From Oxyruncus cristatus (taxonomy: Eukaryota; Chordata; Aves; Passeriformes; Cotingidae), in contig VXAY01002115.1 in assembly GCA_013399855.1 (NCBI GenBank), positions 1,771,630-1,835,629 of the forward strand: DNA of 64,000 nucleotides. The letters run 5' to 3'. The notes beneath the pieces are model-generated. The model did no database searches. It was not told the origin of the DNA and worked only from the letters and a program-made list of their open reading frames with translations. Both the position numbers and the translations under genes were made by a program. Positions 35,701-45,490 of this stretch are shown here, piece by piece (position 1 is the stretch's first letter; each line of letters starts with the position of its first letter).

Positions 35701-38700
35701 GTTTGACAAGGTAGAAAGAAAATGGCTTTTTAATGTGTTCTTTGATCAGTAATTTAAAATGCATCAGTGTGATTAACGGGTGAATTATTAGTTGCCAGCC
35801 TTTATGTGCAAATTTCAGGTTCTGGGATACACGAAATGTGCAGGAGGTTTGTTTTGTGTACGTACTGTGAGAAGTGGCAGCGAGTGGCTGGACACAGTTA
35901 CGTGGACCCAGGTGCTGACACCATCCCTTGTGGAGAACGGGGCTATGGGAACATGTCATTCTCTTACCAGGGAGATTACTTGTTAAATGCCACCAAATAC
36001 AAGCAGATATATCACCTTGGCTGCTGACTGCAAGGGCGTGCATGAGGTTTTTCACAATCTGTTTACTGCACTTTACTGGAAGCCTGCATTTAATACACAC
36101 ACACTCCCAACTATTGCAAGGGTTATATTAAAATGAGAAGGTTTCATTTAAGTGTGAGATACACCAGGAAGAGAAAAGATTTTATCTTTCACTTTAATTT
36201 AAAACATCATTTTACATCATTGTTTGCACAGAAGATCTTATACTGCCCAGCAACCTGGGCAAGTTTCTGCCTGATACTTCTGGAATGACTATTACTTTTT
36301 CTTTCTACATTCCTGGAGTCTTGCTGCTTTGTTCATGTTTCAGAAACAGCTTTGCAGCACTGACAAAGGATGTGCTGGATCACACCAGCTGTTCAAACTA
36401 CCCTGTGCAACCTTAAGAACTCAGCAATGGCATATTAAAGAGTGTATTACACCTATTTTTACATTTGATTTTCAGCATGTGCAAAAACCTAACATTGGTG
36501 ACTTCTAGTGGGAATTTGATACCCAATTCTTTGAAACCCATCTTCATTCATTTAATTCACAGATTTGTTGTACTTCTGGAACATAGCCACATGTATCTAA
36601 ACATTTCTAAGGACTTGGTGTGATTCAAAATGATTATGACATATTAAAATACTCAGAGCATAACAAGATTTTTAATGAACACTTCATAATGTAACAAGAT
36701 AAGCACCATAAGGAGGATCTTCTTGAAAGTTGATTATTTGTTTACTCCCCACATTGTTTATATTAATATCAAACACGATGAAAAATCTAAATTAGAAGCA
36801 TATTCTTAGAGACACGAGATTTTTCAGTGTGTATCTTTTTCAGGATGCTGGAGTAGGTTCTAATTTAGTCACACTTCCCTCTACTGCAACTGCTGTAAAG
36901 GAGAAAGATGGGAACATCTACTGCCAACCTGAAATACTGTGTGAAGGTGAGACATAACCATTATCCAGATCTCAAATACATTCTCCTACACACACAGAAG
37001 TGCATTCTGATGATGCCTGAGAGCTGTTCATACATGTAAAGTCTTTATAAAGCGAAGGGAAATGGCACTTTTAATGAACCTGCTTAGTGTAGATATTGAC
37101 AGTATCTTTGTCTTCTTTACTTCCTTCCTCTGGGTCTATCCAGCAGTACATGACCCTGAACATTTAAATGCCTGATGTTACATCAGTTTTGTGTTAATAC
37201 AGGATCCCAAGTCTGATCTCACATCTATTAATAGGGCTTGCAAATCTACCTGTTACAAGAGTCATTTTAGTTAAGTGGGTCTGTTATAAATAGTACCTTC
37301 AGTTTTTGCTGTATTTTATAAAGATCGCCTTGAAAAGCAGATTTTTAACCTTTTTTTCAGGGGATAATAACAGCAATATGCAAATAGTATATATTTACCT
37401 AGAGTGAAAGTAATGTCTTAGAGTAGTAGCCTCCAGTTTAATCTCAGTTGTTCAGGTCATGTATTTATGAAGAAAGAAAAAAAACCCAAACCAAAAAAAA
37501 CCTTCGTAAGTTCCAGTATAATGAATACCTAAGAATGAAGAATTGTCAGTTTTTGAACTAACAACCCTGGCTTAATTATATTAACACCCATCTTCTGCTT
37601 CTTAGAAATTCAGACATACAAAATCTATGCAACATCTTTATTAAGTAGTGGCAGGGTTTTCCACAGGGCAAAACTTCCTGAAGATTGGTATATGTAAATG
37701 TACATTTGAGTTATTTTTCTTTTCTTGTTCTTAAGTCTTGACTTTTATTTTACCCAGGGATAGAACTGCCTCGCATCAACTATGACTATAATGGCAAAAA
37801 ATACAAGTATGTCTTTGCAACGGAAGTGAAGTGGAGTCCAGTTCCTACAAAGGTATAATTAACATTCATAAAGTCACTGTTTTCCTATTTGTGGGTCCTT
37901 CACATGCAAAGAAACACGAAAAGCCTGAATTCTTACGAGGGTAAGCTCCTGTTGTGCCATTTCCCTGACAAGGTATTAATAAAATCAGGCTTCTTTCTCC
38001 AGCTTTCTATTCCCACAAAGTCTCTTGAATAGTTACTGAGACCCTCAGTTTTTTGCTGTATTGGGCTGAACCTTCTGTATGTGCCAGGAGCTACAAAGGA
38101 GAGAGTAGGAAGAAGTACTGATAGATGCACTTATTTAATACTCTTTTACCTTTGGGAAACCTAACTTAAAAAAATAAGATATTGCAACACTACCTAATAA
38201 ACTTGAAATATTGAAGCAATATCTAATTTTTCAGAAAGCTTTATATTTTATTGGCTAGTTCTCTGTAAGAGGGTAGCAAATGCTTTGTTTACCTGTGCAT
38301 GATGCCAACTTTTCAGGAGACAGCCTTTAGTGTTAATATTTGAAGGTAAGAATGTTATACAGACAAACTCACTCTTTACAATTCTTGTTCTGTGACTACA
38401 AGGAAGCACAAATTGAGGTCACTGTTGGTTCTGGTATATAATTACCACAAATGGTTACAAAATAAAGCTGGATTTCTGCATGATGCAAGAAAATTTATTG
38501 CAGCATATCTGACAGAAGCTCAAACAAATCTGCAAGTTTGTGATTTCCAGTGTAGATAATCCCTGACTGACTTAAATATAACAAAAGATGCTGTTAGGAG
38601 ATTTTCTTTTTTACATCAGTTGCAGTTTAATGAATGCAACCACCACATATAATCCAATATAATAAGGTAAAGTCTGCCAGTGAAGTTGCTGTAATCTTGA

Positions 38701-40343
38701 AGGTAGAAGAGAGAATTCTTCCAAATTCTTCCTCCACTAATCGGAATAGTTTCACTTTTGTGTAAACAGATTTTTTGGCTAAAGATCAAAAGGGAAAATA
38801 ATAGAACTGCATCTCTGTGGGTAGAGAAGAGGCCTTAATGGAATTGAACTGAAAATGCCAGGCATCCCCTCTGGCAACTGGTTTGGCCACTCAGTGAGAT
38901 GAAAATCCACACTCTGCTCCTTCAGTAAATTCCAGTGTGTGCCCCACTAGTTTAATCTTTACCCCTCACCATGAATAGCCTTGGTTCTGGCATATGCACC
39001 CTACTGCACAATAGAAGGCCTTGAGAAATACAGAAAATAATTCACAGGATTAGAAAATGTTTTCTGCTCTACTGCAGAATCTCAGTGCATTGGCACAAGG
39101 ACTTAAATGTTCCGGGCCTTGGGCTCTGTATAGTGAGGGCATTATTTACACTGGAGACCTTGTGATCTGTCAGGATTTGTAAACTATAAATGAAAGGTGA
39201 AATCTTAACCTAATGACATGAAAAGAACGTTGTGTGATTATGCAGTCGCTAAATATGACTCCAAAATTTAACATTTTCCGGGTGTTTCCTTCTTGTGCCT
39301 TTTTGCTCCTTAACCCTTGGCACTGGTGCCCCCTGCCAGCTGTCTGTTCATGTTGTACCTTTGGAAAAAGCTGCCCTTGGGGTCACTGACATTTTTCTTT
39401 TCCGGTCACAACAATTTAGATTGCAAAGCTTAACACCCAGACAAAGGAAATGCTCCACTGGGGAGGGGAGGACTGCTGGCCATCAGAGCCCGTCTTCGTT
39501 CCCAGCCCTGATGCAAGAGAAGAGGATGACGGTAAAATAATGACAACATCCTGAAAGCTGGGGTTACATCAGTTTTGTATTAAATCTTACAAGTTTCACT
39601 GTTCTTAGTCAAGAAAGCTGGGTTCATGCTTCCACTGTGAGATTGAAATTAGCACCAGCTATTTTATTCCTGCAGACATTAAACCAAAGTAACAATAGAT
39701 CAAAACCAGCTTTGGAATGTCTCAGCGCAGCCATAAAAAATAAAACCAATGCTTAGGACTTTCCAGAGAGCCACTCAGAGATGGATTTATCAACAGTGGG
39801 AAGTGAGTGATGTTACCAGTGAGAACCAGTGGCACTGCAAGTATCCCTGTAATCTCCATCCAGTTCTGTTCTCAGGTGACCCCCTGCAAAGGCAAAGGGC
39901 AAACAGCTGAAAGAATGAGCCCCAAAAATACCAGGAACAGTTTGGTGTTGGTTTGCTTGTTTTCCTTCCCAATGAACTGCAGGCAGAGCAGCAGAAAGCA
40001 CAGAAGAGAAGCATCCATTAGTTCTTTAGGACTCTCAGTAAACTACTTGATCTAGTAAAGCACTTGGTATTCTGAAATTCTCAGGCAATAAGAACTGTTT
40101 CCTGACAGTGTTACCTTTTCTGCTTGGTGGAGCTATTATAAGCTCCTAATTCTTCATTTGTATGTCACAGGTGTTGTTCTGAGCTGTGTTGTGAGGAGTG
40201 ATCCAGAGAAAACACCCTTCCTACTTGTCTTGGATGCTAAAACCTTCACAGAGTTGGGACGAGCCACAGTAGATGTAGAAATTCATCTGGACCTGCATGG
40301 AATATTTATACCAGAGCGAGATTTGAAGACTGAGACTAAATGA
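26679..40343 (+). CDS. BCO1: BCO1, beta,beta-carotene 15,15'-dioxygenase (complete, 11 coding exons)
   Basis: Cytosolic non-haem iron enzyme that cleaves beta-carotene at the central double bond to two molecules of retinal, the entry step from provitamin A carotenoids to vitamin A. Coding exons: 26679-26754, 29846-29974, 31298-31427, 32732-32879, 33676-33823, 34789-35009, 35453-35710, 36844-36946, 37758-37852, 39420-39531, 40171-40343; 1593 nt, 530 residues, phases consistent throughout. The fold is a seven-bladed propeller; its four iron ligands are His176 (SHPHYD), His240 (YYHSFG), His311 (FHHVNAYE) and His516 (DLHGIF), all present. Length and wording match chicken BCO1 (526 residues as recalled), with [13 protein letters not shown] shared at the N terminus. 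The frame is open upstream of the ATG, but the family start and a short leader favour 26679. Eleven exons agrees with the human gene. All exons are intact. Confidence 0.97.
26755..29845 (+). other. BCO1: BCO1 intron 1 (3.1 kb)
   Basis: Opens with a GC-rich stretch that continues from the promoter, then AT-rich sequence. The only recognised element is a CR1 3' fragment at 28921-29063, preceded by an A-rich run near 28810-28835. No coding sequence recognised. Confidence 0.8.
28921..29063 (+). mobile_element. CR1 LINE 3' fragment
   Basis: GGATGGGGCTTTGAGCAACC, a GTTGGAACTAAACAATCTTG segment, CCTTCCAACCCAAACC and an imperfect ATTCTATG-type end. About 140 bp, heavily 5'-truncated, same sense as BCO1. 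Confidence 0.9.
29846..29974 (+). CDS. BCO1: BCO1 exon 2
   Basis: Residues 26-68. Contains the carotenoid-oxygenase signature [20 protein letters not shown] and GLALLHSF. Acceptor gttttatag, donor AATG|gtgagt, phase 1-1. Confidence 0.97.
31298..31427 (+). CDS. BCO1: BCO1 exon 3
   Basis: Residues 69-111. [14 protein letters not shown] and [16 protein letters not shown] are near identical to the family. Acceptor gctctccag, phase 1; donor GCCAA|gtaagc, phase 2. Confidence 0.97.
31720..31795 (-). mobile_element. Short CR1-like fragment, antisense
   Basis: Starts TCACAGAATCACAGAATATG and continues GAGCTGGAAGGGGCCCACAA, the reverse complement of a CR1 3' end. About 75 bp in BCO1 intron 3; the subfamily differs from the other copies. 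Confidence 0.75.
32732..32879 (+). CDS. BCO1: BCO1 exon 4
   Basis: Residues 112-161. [19 protein letters not shown] and [15 protein letters not shown], part of the propeller core. Acceptor ctgtacag, phase 2; donor GACAAG|gtataa, phase 0. Confidence 0.97.
33676..33823 (+). CDS. BCO1: BCO1 exon 5, first iron ligand
   Basis: Residues 162-210. [17 protein letters not shown] carries the first iron-binding histidine (His176, equal to His172 of human/chicken numbering). Acceptor attttccag, donor GCCAG|gtaaga, phase 0 to 1. Confidence 0.97.
34789..35009 (+). CDS. BCO1: BCO1 exon 6, second iron ligand
   Basis: Residues 211-284. A lysine-rich loop ([11 protein letters not shown]) then [18 protein letters not shown] with the second histidine (His240). 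Acceptor atattcag, phase 1; donor GACAAG|gtactt, phase 0. Confidence 0.96.
35453..35710 (+). CDS. BCO1: BCO1 exon 7, third iron ligand
   Basis: Residues 285-370. [20 protein letters not shown] carries the third histidine (His311). Largest exon of the gene (258 nt, phase 0-0). Acceptor gtctttcag, donor GACAAG|gtagaa. Confidence 0.97.
36844..36946 (+). CDS. BCO1: BCO1 exon 8
   Basis: Residues 371-404. [20 protein letters not shown] and [10 protein letters not shown]. Acceptor tttttcag, phase 0; donor GAAG|gtgaga, phase 1. Confidence 0.96.
37758..37852 (+). CDS. BCO1: BCO1 exon 9
   Basis: Residues 405-436. [20 protein letters not shown] then WSPVPTK. Acceptor ttacccag, phase 1; donor ACAAAG|gtataa, phase 0. 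Confidence 0.97.
39420..39531 (+). CDS. BCO1: BCO1 exon 10
   Basis: Residues 437-473. [20 protein letters not shown] is the conserved loop ahead of the last blade. Acceptor caatttag, phase 0; donor GACG|gtaaaa, phase 1. Confidence 0.96.
40171..40343 (+). CDS. BCO1: BCO1 exon 11, fourth iron ligand and stop
   Basis: Residues 474-530 and TGA stop. [18 protein letters not shown], then HLDLHGIF with the fourth iron-binding histidine (His516). Ends DLKTETK, the short tail seen in chicken; the longer mammalian C-terminal tail is absent. Acceptor atgtcacag, phase 1. Confidence 0.97.
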
Positions 40344-41415
40344 AATGCTATTTGTCTTACTGCACAGATCGAGACAACCTTCTACTGAATGTGGGATAAT
40401 ATCCTTCAGGAACAACCTTCTCTTATGACAAGAAATGACTAATTATAACCTCTTCAATATCTATGTATAATCTCTTATGAGAGATAGCAATGACTCTTGT
40501 GACAAATTATTATATGCACAACTGGTCTATTGCTATTCCAAAAGATGAATTATGCGTCTGAAGTGCTAATGTTGTATACAACTTGTGGGGCAGGGAACAG
40601 GAGACAAAGGTAGCAAGAAATGTTTTCTTTGAGCAGGCTTTGTGAGGCAATGAAGTACTGTATTTATAGGGTGACGCATGGCGTGAGTCACAGATGTCTG
40701 CAGGTCATGTAACTTCCATGGACTGTTGCAAGACTGCAGCTGACAATGAAAGTTGTCTCCTGCCAGAAGAACCTCACGTTAAACTATCTACTATATTAAT
40801 AACTCATGACAGTGTATTCTCTTGGTGCTTGATTTCTTAAATTCCACCATAACCAAAGTGTTACGTTGAGGTGCTACATTTTTCTTATCCAGAATCCACA
40901 ATACTGCAGCTTTGCTAGTAATTTTGTGGTGTATTTCTCACTTTTATGTTGACAAAACCAAGTAACTTTATTTAATAGAGTATATATTTTTCTGTAGCAT
41001 TCAATTATACTTTAGTGATACTCGATCTTACACGCTTTGTATTTAAATCAGTTTTCCTTGAGGAGAATATCTGACATTTCATGTAACTAGATGATTACAT
41101 TGTGTAAAAGATAAAAGGAATTATAGTATTTAGTAATATTGCTGCTAGTGTCTGTTAATAACAGTATGTATGTGAATGAGGGCAGTGTATTTCTAGCAGA
41201 ACTCAATCCACATGGACAACAAATTGTTTGGGGAAAGAGTGAAAGATCTAGTTTAGGCCTCATCTGAACCATACAGAAGCTGGAACTACATGCAAGCTGT
41301 GGTTGCCAGAGCTGAGCATTTGCTTTTTGTCTGCTTAGGAGCATCCATGTTCTCACATGGGCTTATCATTGCCTGTACCAGATGCTTCCTAATAAAAGTG
41401 CCCAACTCTCACTAA
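40344..41415 (+). other. BCO1: BCO1 3' UTR (extent inferred)
   Basis: About 1.07 kb of AT-rich sequence without a long open frame from the stop codon to the first canonical poly(A) signal. The end is inferred from that hexamer and not from transcript data. Confidence 0.5.
41391..41396 (+). promoter_or_regulatory. Candidate BCO1 polyadenylation signal
   Basis: AATAAA, the first canonical hexamer after the stop codon that I could find, about 1.05 kb downstream. Confidence 0.5.
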
Positions 41416-44400
41416 CAGGCACAATTAAAAAGTACATTTCAACATCAGGTTCATAAAGTGCCAAGTAAGCAGGACCGGTTTTTGTTACAGGAATGGCATT
41501 TCCTAATCCCCTGAGTGTATTTCTGTTTCTCTATTCGGGGCACTGATTTTTCTTTAAATGAGAGCTTTTTGTGCTTTGATTTGTGTTTTCCTGTTGTAGA
41601 TACCTTTACTGTTGGAGGCATCTTTCCTGACAGAGAAAACCAGGTGTACAGCCATCCATTTAGGTGTTCATCTGGTCTGTCCCTATCACCACACTGCTCA
41701 GGTACCTCTCACTTTTATACACCCATTTTCACAGTGCCTGTGCTGCTCACGCTGTTTTACAGGTAGGAAACAATGAAATCATTGTCATTTACTATCTCCC
41801 CATCACATGAGAATCTGGGCCTTGGTGACTTGTTCATGGTTACCTGAGATGTTTAGAGCAGAGCAGGAACTGCTCCAACATCAGCCATGGTTCCTGTCTG
41901 CTCTGTAACAAGTAGAGCTCAGTTCCTCTGCTTAAGTCTTTGCACTTTATAAGTATAAAGAATCTACAGGCTATTTTTAATGTGGGGGGAAAAAAAAGGC
42001 ACTGTGGCCAGGTTTAGTTAAAATATGCAGTTTGGGGCATTCAGAGGTTTACATGTTCCATAGAATGGAAATACACACTTCAGTAAGGTGTGTCTACAGA
42101 AGTAGTCACCTTTAGTATTTCCAAGGCATGTTAACACTAGTATTTAAGAGACCTTTATCTTCTGTAGAAGAAATCAAATTCCATTTTTGTACGTAATATG
42201 GAACTGGTATGGAAGGAAAGATTTGTGATATTGGCAAAAGACACCGGCTCTGGGGTTGTTTCTTTTAATCTGAAAAAGTCTGGATTTAACAAGTGCCCAT
42301 GAATATTTCTGAAACTAAAAGATGGCAATGAATCAAAAGTCTAACCATTATTATAGATCGTATTTTAAGAATTTCTCTTCAGAATTCCTTCTGTAGAACT
42401 CATAGGGTTATGGTTTTGGATGATCATGAGTTTGGACACAAGAGTTAATTGATTTCTGAGGAACTAATTCTTACTGGTAGAGATGACATGATAGGGGAAC
42501 ACTCACCATAAAAACAACCTGTAGTCTAAGAAAGGAAACCTGTTATTTACATTCACGCAGAAATAACGTAGAAAATAAATTGTAAGAACTTGTCTTGGGT
42601 ATGATTTTTTTAAACAAAATGGGCCATATTCCCTTGGTCAGTATTACACAGGACTTGATTAGCATCAAGTCCATAGTCAACCTGAAGAGAAAAACAGTGA
42701 CATAAATCTGGTTTTGCCAATCCCAGTATCCTCCTGCAGCAGAGACAATAGGGAAAAAACCATGTGGCTAATCAAAAATTTGTTCAAGATTGTTTTTAGT
42801 GGTTGCAATACTAATCTGATGAAACATTTCCCCTGAATATGGTAACACACCATATCATTTCCAGGCTGACAGTAGCATGGGGAATGCAGATATGCTTTGC
42901 CAAGTGGCTGCAAGGCTCGTGGGTTTTTTTGATGTGGCAACATGGCACGTGGTAATGAGTGTCATTTGGTTTGCTGCTGACAAACTGAATGAAATCTCAG
43001 GGAAAGAAAGGTTTGATTCTTCTTTTGCACCAATTTAAGCCACAAATTAGCCCAATAAAGCTCATGGAGTTATTGGAATGGCTTAAATCTAGATTGAGTG
43101 ACTGCAAACAAAAATAGTAAGGATAGGTATCTCAACTGAAAAAAGTATATACTAGAGTGATAGAATCAGGCCATGGGTATGAATCATACAATTACTTCAG
43201 AGCTGTTACAAGTGGACCTTGGTAGAGTGGTTTGGGTTTGTTGTTGTTTTGGTTTTGTTTTTTTTTTACCAAGACTTTCATTAAATTGAACAAATAACAA
43301 GGTGTAATAAATAATTTGTTCTCTAGAAGGGGGTATTACCTGTTACACCTTGTCCCATTGCCCCACATACTCAGCAGGAGGAAGCACAAACACTGTTTAC
43401 TAGGACAAGTCGAAAACCAGAAATACAACAACATTTTCCTGTGTAGCAGGAGGCACGGAAACACACCGGTGTCTTTCTTTTTAAATAACCAGGCCACTCA
43501 ATGACAGCTTTTGCAACAATTCAAACCACTGTTCCCCTGGGTATGCAATTACCACAGTATTAATAACAAGCAGTCAAGGTGCAGCGTGCTCTCTGCCTTC
43601 ATTACCCTCAAAGAGAGCTGGGAATGTGTCCTCTGGATCTGTTGTGCTCTTCCTCATTCTACGGTCGACATCCTGGGTAATTATACCCAAGCCAGAAGAA
43701 GTGGCCTTTTAATACTTGTAAATGGGTATGTATAACCATAAGTGTTGCAAAGTTGCTGGTGTTTCAAGCACATTAGCATGGGGTTGGGCCTCCATGAAAC
43801 ATCCTCTGCTTCTAAAACTCCTGTTCAGGGCTGCACAACAAAGCCTGGTGCTCAGGTAAGCACTGTCGGCACTGACTCAAAGGGAGCTGTGCCCACTCCC
43901 CACCCAGGCACTGAGTGCAGGGTTTGCACTGTGGGGTCTCCACGTGTGGGTGTCCCAGCTGCAACCTCCATCTGGAAAACAAACCAGAATTGTGTCTAGC
44001 TGGGGAAGAACAAGGCTGCCCTTGTGAAGGCATTCATTTGGGGTCACTTCCAGATACCTTAATTCATTTTCCCAGTGCTAAAATGGAGAGAGCAGCAAAC
44101 TGAATGGAGGATAACCTTTTGTCGCATTTCACAGAAATGCAAGTAATAAAAGCACACGACCCACCACAGCTTTGCTAGATCAGCCCTCTGAAAATGTTAC
44201 TGTCCCAGTGGAGCAGTGGACAGTGTGACGTCCGTCTGGGTGTTCCACAGCCTGAGAAATCGCAGTCCAGCTGTGCCCAGCAGTGCAGGGAATGCCGTGA
44301 GCTGCTGTGCTGGGTCCCTCCTGGCAGCACCGGCTGGGTGTGTGTTTTAGAGCAGATCACAGCTTTTGAAACACTTTCACTCAGTGCAAATAGTTTCACT

Positions 44401-44689
44401 GCTTAAATACTGAATGCTGTTAAGAAAGCAGATGGAATCAAGTCATCTCTTTATGTGCAATTAAGCGTGTTAACCAAGGGCCTAAAATTTAGCATGTGAA
44501 GAGTCCTGAAGGAGATCTCCTTTGCTGGAACAGGCCGTGTTTCCAGCAGGCAGCCGTGGAAAGGGGCACTATCCCAATGAGTCTCGCTGTACTTAAATCT
44601 CATTCTCTTACTTTTCCTCCTGCTAATGCTGGTCCTGTTCGCCTCCAGCATGCAAAAGGGAACAAATAAATAAATGCAAGGCCAGTTTT
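41416..44689. other. Intergenic region between BCO1 and GAN
   Basis: About 3.3 kb of mainly AT-rich sequence. No gene, RNA or clear repeat recognised apart from a GT/T-rich low-complexity run near 43225-43270. Open frames are short and show no family resemblance. Confidence 0.7.
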
Positions 44690-45140
44690 ACAGAATCACA
44701 GAATCAACTGGGTTGGAAAAGAACTCGGAAATCATCAAGTCCAACCTATGACAAGACACCACCCTGTCAACTAGACCATGGCACTGAGTGCCACGTCCAG
44801 TCCTTCCCTAGACACCTTCAGGGATGGTGGATGACTCCACCACCTCCCTGGGCAGCCCGTTCCAATGTCTAATCACCCTGGATGTGAAGAGATTCCTCCT
44901 GATGCCCAACCCAAACCTCCCCTGGAGCAGATTAGGACCGTGCCCTCTCGTCCTGTCCTTTGTTCGCTGGGAGCAGAGCCCGATCCCCCCGGTTCCCTCC
45001 TCCTGTCAGGGAGCTGTAGAGTGACAAGGTCCCCCCTGAGACTCCTTTCCTCCAGGCTGAGCCCCCCCAGCTCCTTCGGCCGCTCCTCACTGGACTTGTG
45101 CTCCAGCCCCTCCACCGGCTCCCCTGCCCTTGTCCGGACC
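44690..45140 (-). mobile_element. CR1 LINE fragment, antisense, upstream of GAN
   Basis: About 450 bp. Begins ACAGAATCACAGAATCAACT and runs through TGGGCAGCCCGTTCCAATGT and CTCCTTTCCTCCAGGCTGAG, which is the reverse complement of the CR1 3' region. It ends within about 190 nt of the GAN start codon, next to the CpG-rich promoter. The right border is approximate. Confidence 0.88.
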
Positions 45141-45323
45141 TCCGTTAGCCACATTTCAAAGCCGAGAGGGGACAACACAGACACTTCCAGCACTCCCGCA
45201 GCCGCGCCGGGCTCAGGGTACCCGCCCCGCCCCGGCGGAGGGGCAGCGGTGGCGGGGCCGGCGGGCCGGGCCGCCCCNCTGAGCCGGCCCGGCCCGTTTC
45301 GGCTCGTCGGCGGCATCAGCACC

Positions 45324-45490
45324 ATGTCGGGGCCGAGCGCCGTGTCGGACCCGCAGCACCCGGCGCGGCTGCTGCGGGCGCTCAGCTCGTTCCGGGAGGA
45401 GACGCGGTTCTGCGACGCGCACCTGGTGCTGGAGGGCGAGGAGATCCCGGTGCAGAAGAACATCCTGGCGGCCGCCAGCCCCTACATCAG
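45324..45490 (+). CDS. GAN: GAN exon 1: start of BTB domain
   Basis: Residues 1-55. SAVSDPQHPARLLRALSSF, RFCDAHLVL and VQKNILAAASPYIR are the opening of the BTB fold. Donor ATCAG|gtacgg, phase 2. Extremely GC-rich (CpG island). Confidence 0.96.

Noticed and set aside
35792..36027. Cysteine-containing open frames right after BCO1 exon 7, behind an apparent acceptor (aaatttcag)
   Set aside because: BCO1 exon 7 joins exon 8 in phase and the joined protein matches the family without an insert; no donor ends this stretch in frame.
26679..40343. Idea that this gene is a BCO1-like paralogue and not BCO1
   Set aside because: Divergence from the mammalian protein first suggested this, but the recalled chicken BCO1 wording ([24 protein letters not shown], short C-terminal tail) agrees closely, and the locus is the BCO1 locus.
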